A stretch of 64,000 nt of DNA from an uncultured Amphritea sp. (GCF_937127095.1 NZ_CAKZLP010000077.1:62001-126000), one strand, 5' to 3'; positions 32,655-42,424 are shown, counted from the stretch's first letter. The notes: generated from the letters alone by a model not told the origin. A program made the numbers and translations.

Positions 32655-34631
32655 TTAAGGGTCAGGATGCAGGGTAGCATAAATATCTTCGGCAATTTTG
32701 CGGCTTATAGTAGAGACTTTTCCAATTTCTTCAATACTTGCGGTTTCAATCGATTGTACGCTGCCAAAATGTTTCAGCAATTCACGCCGCCGTTTCGGGC
32801 CGACACCCGGGATACCCTCCAGGGATGATTTGCGCCGGGCTTTGCCGCGTCTTGCCCGGTGACCGGTGATGGCAAAACGGTGGGCTTCATCCCGTATATG
32901 CTGAATCAGGTGCAGCGCAGGCGAGTCTGACCGTAATGCAACCTCAGCCCCGCAATCACCCATGATCAGCGTTTCCAGCCCAGCTTTACGGTCACTCCCT
33001 TTCGCCACACCGACAATCAGCACCTCTTCTATCTGCAGTTCAGCCAGCACCTCAACCGCCTGAGCAACCTGCCCTTTACCCCCATCAATCAGCAGTATAT
33101 CCGGCAACTTGCCCTCGCCTTTTTTCAGTCGGGTATAGCGCCGCGTAAGTGCCTGATGCATCGCGGCATAATCATCACCACCGGTAATGCCTTCAATATT
33201 AAAATGGCGATAGTCCGACTTCAACGGGCCATTTCGATCAAAGACAACACAGGACGCAACGGTAGCCTCACCGGAACTGTGGCTGATATCAAAACATTCC
33301 ATCCGCTGCGGTATCGCATCCAGCTGCAATGCGTCCTGCAGCGCCAGGTAGCGATTATAGACATTCTGCTTGCTGGCCAGATGACTTTGCAGATTCTGTT
33401 CTGCATTGGTCTGCGCCAGCCGTTGCCAGCCTGCTTTGTCGGAGCGCACTTTGTGCACCAGAGTGACTTTACGACCGCTGCGCTGACTCAGGGCTTCTTC
33501 CAGCACCTCCCGGTCAGCCGCTTCTTCAATGGTTATCAGTACTGGCGGGATCTCCCGACCACTCGCCAGATACCACTGGGCAATAAATGCGGATAGCAAC
33601 TCTTGCGGGGTTTCTTCGATACTGAAACGCGGATGATAGACTTTACTGCCGATGATCCGGCCACCGCGAACAAACAGCATATGCATACAGACAGCACCGG
33701 ATTGCTGAGCGCAACCGATAACATCCGCATCGCCACTCTGACCACTAACATGCTGTTGCTCCTGCACCTGCTGCAAGCTGGATATCTGGTCCCGATAGAT
33801 CACAGCATCTTCAAAGTTAAGCGCCTGAGATGCCTGATCCATCTGCTCTGCCAGCTCATCCATGATGGTGCTGTTTTTTCCTTCCAGAAACATCATCGCA
33901 TGGCGGATATCGGTTTGATAAACCTCAGGCGTAGGTATGCCAACACAGGGGGCGCTGCAACGTTTTATCTGATATTGCAGACAGGGGCGTGAGCGGTTTT
34001 TGAAAAAACTCTCTTCACACTGACGAATACGAAACACTTTCTGCATGATCGTCAGACTGTCGCGCACCGCTCCGCTGCTGGGAAATGGACCGAAATAACG
34101 CCCCTTTTGCCGCTTGGCACCCCGGTGAAAACGTACTGCAGGGTACTCCTGTTCGGTGGAGACAAAGATGTAAGGGTAGGATTTATCGTCGCGCAGCAGG
34201 ATATTATAGGGCGGGCGATTGGTTTTTATCAGATTTTGTTCCAGCAACAGCGCTTCTGTTTCGCTGTTGGTCACCGTCACCTGTATATCCGCTATACGAC
34301 TGACCAGCGCCTGAGTCTTAATGTTAAGCCCCGTGGGGCGGAAATAACTGCTGACCCGGTTTTTCAGGTTTTTAGCCTTGCCAACATAGAGAATTTCGCC
34401 GCTGCTGTTAAACATCTGATAGATGCCGGGCCTGCGGGTCAGACGGGAGAGAAAGCTCTTACTGTCAAATGCAGAGGCGCTATTCTGCTGCTCCTGCTTG
34501 TTCAGCGCAGCCAGAGAATCCTGGCTATTAGCATCGGGTTGCTGAGCATCAAGCTCCTGAGTATCAAGCTCACGGGCATCCTGATGCTGCGCTTCGCAGC
34601 TGGAAAGATCATTATTCTGAGTATCATTCAT
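32655..34631 (-). CDS. uvrC: Excinuclease ABC subunit C
   Basis: A 658-residue protein that makes both incisions in nucleotide-excision repair. The GIY-YIG domain starts RRPGIYQMF with ILYVGKAKNLKNRV near residue 70-95. The UVR domain (MDELAEQMDQASQALNFEDA) binds UvrB. A UvrC/RNase H-like domain follows, and the helix-hairpin-helix end (LEGIPGVGPKRRRELLKHFG) binds DNA. An unusual acidic extension of about 57 residues, rich in Asp/Gln (ARELDTQELDAQQPDA), precedes the conserved start. uvrY/gacA is not directly upstream, unlike in many relatives. Confidence 0.95.
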   Translation of the reverse strand: MNDTQNNDLSSCEAQHQDARELDTQELDAQQPDANSQDSLAALNKQEQQNSASAFDSKSFLSRLTRRPGIYQMFNSSGEILYVGKAKNLKNRVSSYFRPTGLNIKTQALVSRIADIQVTVTNSETEALLLEQNLIKTNRPPYNILLRDDKSYPYIFVSTEQEYPAVRFHRGAKRQKGRYFGPFPSSGAVRDSLTIMQKVFRIRQCEESFFKNRSRPCLQYQIKRCSAPCVGIPTPEVYQTDIRHAMMFLEGKNSTIMDELAEQMDQASQALNFEDAVIYRDQISSLQQVQEQQHVSGQSGDADVIGCAQQSGAVCMHMLFVRGGRIIGSKVYHPRFSIEETPQELLSAFIAQWYLASGREIPPVLITIEEAADREVLEEALSQRSGRKVTLVHKVRSDKAGWQRLAQTNAEQNLQSHLASKQNVYNRYLALQDALQLDAIPQRMECFDISHSSGEATVASCVVFDRNGPLKSDYRHFNIEGITGGDDYAAMHQALTRRYTRLKKGEGKLPDILLIDGGKGQVAQAVEVLAELQIEEVLIVGVAKGSDRKAGLETLIMGDCGAEVALRSDSPALHLIQHIRDEAHRFAITGHRARRGKARRKSSLEGIPGVGPKRRRELLKHFGSVQSIETASIEEIGKVSTISRKIAEDIYATLHPDP

Positions 34632-34656
34632 GCGCCTATTCTAACTGTGCGCCCTT

Positions 34657-34971
34657 CTAATCCTCAAGGATATTCAATAGCTTATTGGCATCCATATGGT
34701 AGTGAGTCGCTTCTGAATGAATTTTCTCCAGCTGTTTACGGGTGCCGTCTGAGATGCCCGCACCACGGGAAAGGCTAACTTCCAGATAAACGCTGATCTC
34801 GGCGTAATAATAGAGTCTGGCATTGAAACTCAATGCACGCTTGAGTTTAGACAGCGAGATCATGGCACCATTAAGCATGATGGTATTGATGTCAGAATCG
34901 CTCATTAGCGGGTGACGGTCTTTCTCATTAGCTGAAAGGTGAAGTTCATTCGCGCGGGTATTTGGTGCCAT
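34657..34971 (-). CDS. Hypothetical protein upstream of uvrC
   Basis: A 104-residue helical protein (SKLKRALSFNARLYYYAEIS, then GTRKQLEKIHSEATHYHMDA) without membrane segments. It ends 25 bp before uvrC and may be co-transcribed. The initiator could be ATG 34971 or the internal MSDSD at about 34905. No family recognised. Confidence 0.55.
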   Translation of the reverse strand: MAPNTRANELHLSANEKDRHPLMSDSDINTIMLNGAMISLSKLKRALSFNARLYYYAEISVYLEVSLSRGAGISDGTRKQLEKIHSEATHYHMDANKLLNILED

Positions 34972-35054
34972 GAGACATCCTGGTAAAAGTAGAGTAGAGT
35001 TAAAAATTACCTATTACTTTATGAGCTTTTCACATTAATGTGAATATATGATTT

Positions 35055-36050
35055 ATGAGCAGAACGATCAGCCATAATTCAGAGCACCTTTCCGACCCGG
35101 ATGCTGCTCAGACAGAGACATCTGAATCCGGGAACCTTGTACCTGAAAGCCTTGAGTCAGGCATGATTTATGATGAGGAGATTGTCCGGGATCTGCACTG
35201 GCTGATCTATAGCCCCTCGCTAATGTCCCTGTCAGAAAGTGAATCTTCCGACTGGCTTTTCAGTGCCTCAATGATCGATCAGCGTCTCGCCAAACTGGAC
35301 AAAAAACCACAGATTTTAATCAGTGATTTGCGTCAACAGGCACAGTTCAGACTCGGATATTACTTCGAAGACTTGGTTAGACTCTATATTAATATATTCA
35401 TACAACCAGTTGATTTTAAATACAACATTCAGGTTTCAAGGGATAAGACTACCGTCGGCGAATATGACTTTCTTATGGCGCTGAACGATGGCATAAAGAT
35501 CCATCTCGAAGCTGCAGTGAAGTTTTATCTGTGCACATCAGAGGACCCTAATCACTGTTCACTCGATAGTTTTATCGGCCCTAATCGCTCCGACAGACTG
35601 AGTCGAAAATGGCAGCGCCTCACCGAACATCAGCTACGGCTATCAAAAACCGATGCCGGTAAAGCGCAGGCGATGGCCCTCGGTTTGCTGCCGGATCAAC
35701 ACTCGCTGCTGTTACGCGGTTATCTGTTTTACCCCTTCAGAGCATGGCAAGATTATCAGCCCCCTGCTCCCATTAATGCCGACCATCTGCGGGGATGGTG
35801 GATCAGAGTTGCTGAGGCTGAGTCACTGGGAACTCACTATCAGTATGTTGTACTCATGAAACCACGCTGGCTGGCTCTGGCACGCTGCTGTTTTCAGGAA
35901 ACCCTTTCCGCCGCTGAACTGATTGAGGCAACCGACAGTATAACCACGCCGATGCTGATTGCGCGGCTCTCATTGAATGAAATAACCGGCGCCTGGTGCG
36001 AATGCGACCGGGGCTTTATCGTACCGGATAACTGGAACGTACACACCTGA
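35055..36050 (+). CDS. DUF1853 family protein
   Basis: A 331-residue soluble protein. The stretch QFRLGYYFEDLVRLYINIF, then TTVGEYDFLMAL, HLEAAVKFYL and the GPNRSDRLSRKWQRLTEHQL block are hallmarks of DUF1853. The E-x-D...H-L-E-A-A-V-K pattern resembles PD-(D/E)xK nucleases, but no function has been shown. The N-terminal 35 residues are poorly conserved and acidic. Monocistronic and divergent from the 34657 gene. Confidence 0.75.
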   Translation: MSRTISHNSEHLSDPDAAQTETSESGNLVPESLESGMIYDEEIVRDLHWLIYSPSLMSLSESESSDWLFSASMIDQRLAKLDKKPQILISDLRQQAQFRLGYYFEDLVRLYINIFIQPVDFKYNIQVSRDKTTVGEYDFLMALNDGIKIHLEAAVKFYLCTSEDPNHCSLDSFIGPNRSDRLSRKWQRLTEHQLRLSKTDAGKAQAMALGLLPDQHSLLLRGYLFYPFRAWQDYQPPAPINADHLRGWWIRVAEAESLGTHYQYVVLMKPRWLALARCCFQETLSAAELIEATDSITTPMLIARLSLNEITGAWCECDRGFIVPDNWNVHT

Positions 36051-36100
36051 ACATCCCCGGCTTTGCCCACTGAACGCCAGCTAGCCCGGACAGCGGGCAC

Positions 36101-36123
36101 AAAAAAAGCAGCTCAGGGCTGCT
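36101..36123 (-). terminator. Terminator of the small membrane-protein gene
   Basis: Read on the minus strand, AGCAGC-CCTGA-GCTGCT (36123-36107) ends in a run of seven T (36107-36101). It lies 20 bp after the stop of the 36143-36286 gene. Confidence 0.7.
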
Positions 36124-36142
36124 CTTTCAGAAAAGATGCTTA

Positions 36143-36286
36143 TCACTCAGCGCGCTGAGCTGCTTTAGCTGCGTCTTTTGCTATGCACTTACGCAGGTAG
36201 TGAATTGCTACGAAGGTACCAACAACCATCGCGGCAACAATTATCATGCTGGGTGCAAAAGAGATCATAGTGTATTTATCGGCCAT
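36143..36286 (-). CDS. Small single-helix membrane protein
   Basis: A 47-residue protein (MADKYTMISFAPSMIIVAAM..., tail CIAKDAAKAAQRAE). One transmembrane helix covers about residues 8-29 and a basic/Ala-rich tail follows. GAGGA lies about seven bases before the ATG, and a terminator follows the stop, so it is a real transcription unit. Function unknown. Confidence 0.65.
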   Translation of the reverse strand: MADKYTMISFAPSMIIVAAMVVGTFVAIHYLRKCIAKDAAKAAQRAE

Positions 36287-36489
36287 AGAACTGTCCTCAT
36301 TTGTAACCGTAATGCTTAAATACGGATAATTTATGTGGTTATATCTGTTTTAGTTATAAGGCGCGATTATAGAGCATCCATCCGCAGGCACAATAGCCTA
36401 AAAGATGTATTAGAAAATTTCAGGCAGGCTCCGGGGTTCGCAAAGCCTGCTTTTGAAAAGCAGTCGCCAGAGCCTGTTGTCAGTGCGGA

Positions 36490-37353
36490 CTAAGAATCGA
36501 GTCGTTTAACCAGACTGGAGGTATCCCAGCGATTGCCGCCCATCTTCTGCACTTCAGCATAGAACTGATCAACCAGCGCTGTTACCGGAAGCTGAGCACC
36601 GTTACTGCGTGCTTCATCAAGAGTAATTTTAAGGTCTTTGCGCATCCAGTCGACGGCAAAACCAAAATCAAACTGTTCATCAATCATTGTCTGGTGGCGA
36701 TTAATCATCTGCCATGACCCGGCAGCACCGTGTTGAATAACGTCAAACACAGCGGCAGCATCCAGCCCGGCCTGCTTGGCAAAATGAACGCCCTCTGCCA
36801 ACCCCTGAACCAATCCGGCAATACAGATCTGATTCACCATTTTTGCCAACTGGCCACTGCCAGCCGGCCCCAGCAGTTTGGCGGATTTGGCATAGCAATC
36901 AATCACCGGTGCGGCTTTGTCAAACACCGCCTCATCACCACCAATCATGATGCTGAGAACACCATTCTCGGCACCCGCCTGCCCCCCTGATACCGGCGCA
37001 TCCAGAAAGCAAAGGCCTTTATCGGCTGCGATTACTGCGAGTTCACGGGCCACCTCTGCAGAGGCAGTGGTGTGATCAACCAGAGTCGCTCCCTGAGCCA
37101 TGCTGCTGAAAACACCCTGGGTGCCTGTTACAACCTGACGCAGGTCGTCATCGTTGCCGACGCAGCTAAACACAATCTCAGCATTACGCGCGGCTTCAGC
37201 GGGAGTGATCGCCCGGGCTCCCTTATATTCCTGGCACCATTTATCAGCTTTAGCTGTAGTACGGTTATATACAGTGACATCATGTCCGGCGTTTGCCAGA
37301 TGGCCTGCCATCGGATAGCCCATCACTCCCAGGCCGATAAATGCAACTTTCAT
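36490..37353 (-). CDS. Beta-hydroxyacid dehydrogenase (GarR/MmsB-like)
   Basis: A 287-residue NAD(P)-dependent enzyme of the 3-hydroxyisobutyrate/tartronate-semialdehyde reductase family. The Rossmann motif GLGVMGYPMA starts at residue 7. DAPVSGGQAGAENG is the substrate-binding motif, and GQLAKMVNQ carries the catalytic lysine (about 171). A nearby aminotransferase, hydroxypyruvate isomerase and second paralogue (43440) suggest C2/C3 hydroxyacid metabolism. Exact substrate is undecided. Confidence 0.8.
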   Translation of the reverse strand: MKVAFIGLGVMGYPMAGHLANAGHDVTVYNRTTAKADKWCQEYKGARAITPAEAARNAEIVFSCVGNDDDLRQVVTGTQGVFSSMAQGATLVDHTTASAEVARELAVIAADKGLCFLDAPVSGGQAGAENGVLSIMIGGDEAVFDKAAPVIDCYAKSAKLLGPAGSGQLAKMVNQICIAGLVQGLAEGVHFAKQAGLDAAAVFDVIQHGAAGSWQMINRHQTMIDEQFDFGFAVDWMRKDLKITLDEARSNGAQLPVTALVDQFYAEVQKMGGNRWDTSSLVKRLDS

Positions 37354-37451
37354 AGGTTTTCTTCTCCACCCTAAGGCTGACTATTGTTATGATCAGATTA
37401 TTCTATGCTAATGATATATATTCAAACACCTCTATTTTTCAGGGTTATATA

Positions 37452-37982
37452 ATGCAATCTGTTAAAACCACTCAGGGACCAGCAAAACTTTTTATCCAAT
37501 TACTGCTGGTGCTGCTGTGCAGTTTTTCAACCGCTGCCCTGGCATCAGACTCGCTCTATGAAAAACTTCAGGTGACTGATCTTGAGGGTAATAGTGTCGA
37601 TCTGAGCCAATATAAGGGGGGAATGGTGCTGCTAAACTTCTGGGCAACCTGGTGCCCTCCCTGCGTCAAGGAGATGCCTTCGCTGCAACGTTTGCAACAG
37701 CAGTTCGACCCAAACGAGTTCAGGGTAGTCTTGATCAACCTGGGTCAGCAAGCGTCAACGGTTAACGGTTTTTTAGAGGAGCAAACCTTCGGCTTTAACC
37801 TGCCCGTCTACCTTGATGACAAAGGTAAAGCGTTTACAGAGCTGGGGATTGATGGCATGCCTTCAAGCTATCTGTTGAATAGTGAAGGCTATCCGATTGA
37901 AGTTATTAAGGGGTCCCGTGAGTGGGATCACCCTGGAAATATCGAAGCGGTAGAGCAGTTGATTAACCGTCCGAAAACCTGA
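37452..37982 (+). CDS. TlpA/ResA-like periplasmic thiol-disulfide protein
   Basis: A 176-residue exported protein with a signal peptide (LLLVLLCSFSTAALA) and a thioredoxin fold. The active site is WATWCPPCVKEMPSL, typical of TlpA/ResA reductants serving cytochrome c maturation or oxidative stress defence. ATG 37452 is preferred to ATG 37389 since AGGG lies just before it and the signal peptide then sits at the N-terminus. Confidence 0.8.
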   Translation: MQSVKTTQGPAKLFIQLLLVLLCSFSTAALASDSLYEKLQVTDLEGNSVDLSQYKGGMVLLNFWATWCPPCVKEMPSLQRLQQQFDPNEFRVVLINLGQQASTVNGFLEEQTFGFNLPVYLDDKGKAFTELGIDGMPSSYLLNSEGYPIEVIKGSREWDHPGNIEAVEQLINRPKT

Positions 37983-38059
37983 CACTAAAACAACAGCTTG
38001 CCCGCTGTTTCTAACCACGGGCAAGCGCAGCATCCGGCCCCCGGACTTCTGCTTTTACA

Positions 38060-39241
38060 TCACGCCGCGTTATAGACAGCTTCCGCTGCAGCAATCGCTT
38101 TACCGGTAGCGATATTTGCCCCCATAGCAGAGAGTGTATTTTCCAATGCACTGAGACAGAACAGGACATTCTTCTTGTTGCAAGCCGCCCCCATCAGACC
38201 GATACGCCAGACTTTGCCTGCCAGCGCGCCAAGACCCGCGCCGATCTCGAGACTGTAGTCGGCCAGCAAACGGTTACGCACTTCAGCTTCATCAATGCCT
38301 TCAGGAACAAACACCGAATTAAGCTGCGGTAACCGATAAGGCTCTTCTACCAGAAAGCCGATACCCATCGCTTCCAGACCATCCCGCAGTGCGTTGTGAT
38401 GATGGCGGTGACGCGCCCAGGCATTCTCAAGGCCCTCCTCTTCCAGCATCACCAGCGATTCATGGAAGGCATACAGGGCGTTGACTGGCGCGGTATGGTG
38501 GTAGGCACGCTTAGCACCGCCACCCCAGTAACCCATCACCAGTTTCTGATCAAGGAACCAGCTGGGTGTGCGACTTTCACGCTTCTCAATTACCTCAATC
38601 GCCCGCTTATTAAAGCTGATCGGCGAGATGCCCGGTGGGCAGGAAAGACACTTCTGCGTGCCGGAATAAACGGCATCAATACCCCAGCCATCAACATCCA
38701 GCTCACTGCCACCCAGTGATGTGACAGTATCAACTATCGTCAGCGCGCCATATTTCTGAGCGATCTGGCACAGGATTTTAGCATCAGACAGCACCCCGGT
38801 TGAGGTTTCCGCATGAACAAACGCCAGCAGTTTAATCCCGTCATTCTCAGCAAAAGCCGCTTCTACTTTGGCGGGATCAACCGGCTTACCCCAGTCGTCC
38901 TCAACCATAATGGCGATACCACCGAAGCGTTCGACATTTTCTTTCATCCGCCCGCCGAAGACGCCGTTCTGACAGACAATCACTTTGTCGCCTGGCTCAA
39001 CCAGGTTAACGAAGCAGGCTTCCATACCCGCAGAACCCGGTGCAGAGATCGGCATGGTCAGCGGGCTTTGAGTTTTGAACGCGGACTGTAGCATCTGTTT
39101 GATCTCGTCCATCATACGGATAAACTCAGGATCAAGGTGGCCGATAGTCGGCCGGGACAGTGCCGCCAGAACCCGTGGGTTAACATCGGAAGGGCCCGGC
39201 CCCATCAGCGTTCGCTGTGGTGGATAAAAAGATGTCGTCAT
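38060..39241 (-). CDS. Class V aminotransferase (alanine/serine--glyoxylate type)
   Basis: A 393-residue PLP enzyme. The N-terminus LMGPGPSDVNPRVLAALSRP, the SAPGSAGMEACFVNL region, and SGTQKCLSCPPG with the Schiff-base lysine (about 203) place it with alanine-glyoxylate and serine-pyruvate aminotransferases. The likely reaction converts glyoxylate to glycine using serine or alanine, giving hydroxypyruvate or pyruvate. Hydroxypyruvate isomerase and tartronate semialdehyde reductase genes within 6 kb support the serine-glyoxylate reading. Confidence 0.8.
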   Translation of the reverse strand: MTTSFYPPQRTLMGPGPSDVNPRVLAALSRPTIGHLDPEFIRMMDEIKQMLQSAFKTQSPLTMPISAPGSAGMEACFVNLVEPGDKVIVCQNGVFGGRMKENVERFGGIAIMVEDDWGKPVDPAKVEAAFAENDGIKLLAFVHAETSTGVLSDAKILCQIAQKYGALTIVDTVTSLGGSELDVDGWGIDAVYSGTQKCLSCPPGISPISFNKRAIEVIEKRESRTPSWFLDQKLVMGYWGGGAKRAYHHTAPVNALYAFHESLVMLEEEGLENAWARHRHHHNALRDGLEAMGIGFLVEEPYRLPQLNSVFVPEGIDEAEVRNRLLADYSLEIGAGLGALAGKVWRIGLMGAACNKKNVLFCLSALENTLSAMGANIATGKAIAAAEAVYNAA

Positions 39242-39299
39242 TTTCTTTCCGTTGATCTTTATCGTTATAATTACTGAATCTGAATACTGTGCGGGCTAA

Positions 39300-40058
39300 T
39301 CAGGCCGCTTCATCAGCGATGGTTTGTACAATCGCCATCACCATCTCAGCGGAGTGTTTAGCTGCCACCACCAGAAACTGATCAAATGATAGATTGGATT
39401 CTTTGCCGGCGATATCAGACAGCGCCCGGATAACAATGAATGGCACATCAAACTGATAACAGGTTTGCGCAATGGCGGCGGCTTCCATCTCAACTGCTTT
39501 CATCGTTGGAAAATGTTCACGGGTTTTGGCAACCCGCTCAGGACAGTTCATAAAGGAATCACCGGTGGCAATCAGCCCTTTTACCGTTTTGATCCCCTCC
39601 ATGCGAGAGACGCAGCGCTGCGCCACGTCCCCAAGAAAGTTGTCAGGTATGAAGGCAGCAGGCAAGCCAGGCACCTGGCCATGCTCATAACCAAACACGG
39701 TGACATCCACATCGTGATGACGGACTTCAGTAGAGATCACTACATCCCCTACTTCAAGTTCAGTGGCAAAACCGCCAGCAGACCCGGTATTGATCACACA
39801 GGTAGGCTGAAACTCCTGCAGCATCAGCGTAGTGCCGATGGCAGCATTCACTTTACCAATACCGGATTTCAGCAGTACAACCTGTACTCCATGCATCGTT
39901 CCGGTGTAGAGGCTATAGCCGGCAATCGTGTGCTCCTGACGCTCCTCCATAGATTGTTTCAGCAGTTCGACCTCTTCATCCATGGCGCCGATAATACCGA
40001 TTTTAAGCTGATCAGACTGAGCGCTCAGGCGCTCAGCAAAGGAGGTGTTGTTGGTCAT
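39300..40058 (-). CDS. mtnN: 5'-methylthioadenosine/S-adenosylhomocysteine nucleosidase
   Basis: A 252-residue enzyme that removes adenine from MTA, SAH and 5'-deoxyadenosine, clearing inhibitory by-products of SAM chemistry. IGIIGAMDEEVELL carries the catalytic Glu. NTGSAGGFA binds ribose/purine, and AVEMEAAAIAQTC and RALSDIAGKESNLSFDQFL complete the active site. It is about 18 residues longer at the N-terminus than the E. coli enzyme. Confidence 0.9.
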   Translation of the reverse strand: MTNNTSFAERLSAQSDQLKIGIIGAMDEEVELLKQSMEERQEHTIAGYSLYTGTMHGVQVVLLKSGIGKVNAAIGTTLMLQEFQPTCVINTGSAGGFATELEVGDVVISTEVRHHDVDVTVFGYEHGQVPGLPAAFIPDNFLGDVAQRCVSRMEGIKTVKGLIATGDSFMNCPERVAKTREHFPTMKAVEMEAAAIAQTCYQFDVPFIVIRALSDIAGKESNLSFDQFLVVAAKHSAEMVMAIVQTIADEAA

Positions 40059-40096
40059 TCAGGTGATTCCATCACGGCTAGAGTAAAGTTATTTCG

Positions 40097-40303
40097 TTGA
40101 CCGTTAAGGATACGGAAATTACACCGGTGGACAATAGTAAAAAGGCAGAAAAAGACAATAAAACCATCAGTTTTATTCGAGATGAACGGCGTGCAGGCTA
40201 CCTGGCAGATGATTTAGCCCATATAACGAAAATATGGGCAGGCTATCGACTATTGACAGATTACTGGAAGGATCAAGTGATTCAGTCCGAACGGCCTGGC
40301 TGA
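40097..40303 (+). CDS. Possible small protein
   Basis: A 68-residue frame from TTG 40097 (TVKDTEITPVDNSKKAEKDN..., then SFIRDERRAGYLADDL). It is charged and soluble with a plausible helical C-terminus. It overlaps the 3' end of truC by 22 bp on the opposite strand. There is no clear Shine-Dalgarno, and no family is recognised, so coding is uncertain. Confidence 0.35.
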   Translation: MTVKDTEITPVDNSKKAEKDNKTISFIRDERRAGYLADDLAHITKIWAGYRLLTDYWKDQVIQSERPG

Positions 40304-41052
40304 ACCTCATCGATCGCTTCTGCTGCAGGATAAAGCCCCTGCCAGCCGAACTCTGCAAACAACTGGTCAACCCAGGGTGAAACCGGGGCATTGATCTCAA
40401 TCGGCTGTTCAGTAAAAGGGTGAATAAATTCCAGCTTAGTCGCCATCAGCAGCAGACGGTCCAGGCCAAAATGGCCTCTGAACAGTGAGTTATGCTTGCC
40501 ATCGCCGTGTTGAGTATCGCCTACGAGGGGGTGAAATATATGTTTCAGGTGACGACGAATCTGATGTTTGCGTCCAGTCTTAGGTTTTACTTCTACCAGA
40601 GAGTAGCGGGCTGCAGGATATTTACCCACCGGGATTGGCAGCTCAACAGTACCCAGTCGACGGTATTCGCTAACAGCGTCTTTTGCGGGCTTATTCGGGT
40701 TTGCGTTTTTATCTGCGACTTTATCGATAATCTCTTTCAGCGGGTAATCAATCACCCCCTGCTCTTCTGTATATCCACGACAGACACAAAGATAGGTTTT
40801 CTGCACCCGGCGCTCAGCAAAACAGATATTGAGTTTGTTTGCGGCTTCAGAGGTTTTAGCAAAGATCAGCACCCCGGACGTGGGCCGGTCAAGACGATGC
40901 ACTGTATAGGCTTTAATCCCCATCTGCTCGCGAATCAACGCAATTGCATTGGTCGCACGACGCTCTATCGGGCTTGGATGTACTAATAATCCGGCCGGTT
41001 TGTCGATAGCGAAATAGTATTCATCTTCAAAAAGAATATTGATGGGGTACAT
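40282..41052 (-). CDS. truC: tRNA pseudouridine(65) synthase
   Basis: A 256-residue RluA-family enzyme. It has the catalytic aspartate in VHRLDRPTSGVLIFAKT (about residue 54), KPAGLLVHPS near the start and TGRKHQIRRHLKHI for RNA binding. It lacks an S4 domain, as TruC does. It isomerises U65 of tRNA-Ile1 and tRNA-Asp. Divergent from yccA. Confidence 0.85.
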   Translation of the reverse strand: MYPINILFEDEYYFAIDKPAGLLVHPSPIERRATNAIALIREQMGIKAYTVHRLDRPTSGVLIFAKTSEAANKLNICFAERRVQKTYLCVCRGYTEEQGVIDYPLKEIIDKVADKNANPNKPAKDAVSEYRRLGTVELPIPVGKYPAARYSLVEVKPKTGRKHQIRRHLKHIFHPLVGDTQHGDGKHNSLFRGHFGLDRLLLMATKLEFIHPFTEQPIEINAPVSPWVDQLFAEFGWQGLYPAAEAIDEVQPGRSD

Positions 41053-41252
41053 CGTTGCGGTTTACCTGGGTCATTTAAGCCGCGCAGCTTACCAATAAAT
41101 CCTCTGATTGCCTATGAACCTAACTAAGATGATCCGGTCATACTTATTAAGACGTAATACCTGTATGGTTGAAATGCTGATAAAAACCTATATATATAGG
41201 GTATCCGATAAACTTAAATGGCACCTAACGCCTTAATTTCCAGAGGGATAAG

Positions 41253-41936
41253 ATGCGTAATATCGACACAATGACGGCGACGCGTTCAGAGCAATCTGTA
41301 CTATCGACCAATAAGGTGATTCGTAACACCTATATGCTACTTGCGATGACACTGGTATTCAGTGCGGTAACCGCTGGTATCTCCATGGCGATTAACCCAC
41401 CGTTCATCGTCTACTTAGGCAGTATTATTGTCAGTTTTGTGATGATATTTATCCTCAATAAGATGCAAAACAGCGTCTGGGCTCTGCCAATGACCTTCGC
41501 CTTTACCGGTTTGATGGGTTTTGGTCTTGGCCCTATTCTGAACCACTACCTGGCAATGGCCAATGGTGGACAGATCGTCATGACAGCAATGGGTATGACC
41601 GCAGCGACCTTTCTCGGTTTATCTGCTTATGTACTGACTAGCAAAAAAGACTTCAGCTTTATGGGCGGCTTCCTTGCGGCAGGCTCCATGGTTCTGCTGA
41701 TCGCAATGGTTGCTCTGTTTGTTCTGCCGATGATGGGCGTTAATATCGGTGCGATGCATCTGGCATTCTCTGCTGGCGTTGTGTTGCTGATGTCTGGTTT
41801 TATTCTCTACGACACCAGTAATATTGTTAACGGCACCTACACCAACTACATCATGGCGACTGTTAGCCTTTACCTGAACATCTACAACCTTCTGATACAC
41901 CTGCTAAGCCTGGTAGGCTTCCTTAACGAAGACTAA
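41253..41936 (+). CDS. yccA: Bax inhibitor-1/YccA family membrane protein
   Basis: A 227-residue, seven-helix inner-membrane protein (helices from about residue 25 to the end). YccA modulates FtsH proteolysis in E. coli, and BI-1 relatives may leak calcium. The GFGLGPIL motif and the ending LYLNIYNLLIHLLSLVGFLN are conserved. It precedes the tus genes as in other gammaproteobacteria, separated by a strong terminator. Confidence 0.9.
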   Translation: MRNIDTMTATRSEQSVLSTNKVIRNTYMLLAMTLVFSAVTAGISMAINPPFIVYLGSIIVSFVMIFILNKMQNSVWALPMTFAFTGLMGFGLGPILNHYLAMANGGQIVMTAMGMTAATFLGLSAYVLTSKKDFSFMGGFLAAGSMVLLIAMVALFVLPMMGVNIGAMHLAFSAGVVLLMSGFILYDTSNIVNGTYTNYIMATVSLYLNIYNLLIHLLSLVGFLNED

Positions 41937-41970
41937 GGATTTTAGTTTTCACCTACTGAAAACAACACAC

Positions 41971-42005
41971 AAAGCCCTGCAATCCTGATAAGATTGCAGG
42001 GCTTT
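41971..42005. terminator. Terminator between yccA and tusD
   Basis: AAAGCCCTGCAATC (41971-41984), a 7-base loop and GATTGCAGGGCTTT (41992-42005) form a perfect 14-bp stem with a T-run after it. It ends the yccA transcript. tusD starts only 25 bp later, so its promoter must overlap this region or read-through occurs. Confidence 0.9.
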
Positions 42006-42029
42006 TTAGTTTACAGAAATCAATACATT

Positions 42030-42422
42030 ATGATTTTTTCAATCGTTGTTACCGGAGCCCCCTATAGCTCCCAGGCTTCTGCCAGCGCGCTGCAATTTAG
42101 CAGAAGCGTGTTAAAACTCGGACACACGATTCATCGGGTGTTTTTTTATGCGGATGGAGTCCACAGCGGTTCGGCTCTGGCAGCTCCACCTCAGGATGAG
42201 GCCAATATTCCGTCGGAATGGACTGCGCTCGCCTGCGAGCACGACCTGGATCTGGTGGTCTGTATCGCTGCAGCCGTGAGACGTGGGGTTCTGGACGAAA
42301 ATGAGGCCCGTCGTTATGAGAAAAGCGGCCACAATCTAAGCCCCGACTTTACCCTTTCAGGGCTGGGACAGCTGGTTGAAGCAGGCATCCTCTCTGACCG
42401 TGTTGTGACCTTTGGAGCCTGA
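42030..42422 (+). CDS. tusD: Sulfur-transfer protein TusD
   Basis: A 130-residue DsrE-like protein (MIFSIVVTGAPYSSQASASA). The conserved cysteine in LVVCIAAAVRRGVL (residue about 77) accepts persulfide from TusA. TusBCD then passes sulfur to TusE for 2-thiolation of wobble uridine by MnmA. ATG 42030 matches the family start. The tusDCB-tusE genes follow each other within 1-3 bp. Confidence 0.9.
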   Translation: MIFSIVVTGAPYSSQASASALQFSRSVLKLGHTIHRVFFYADGVHSGSALAAPPQDEANIPSEWTALACEHDLDLVVCIAAAVRRGVLDENEARRYEKSGHNLSPDFTLSGLGQLVEAGILSDRVVTFGA

Positions 42423-42424
42423 TA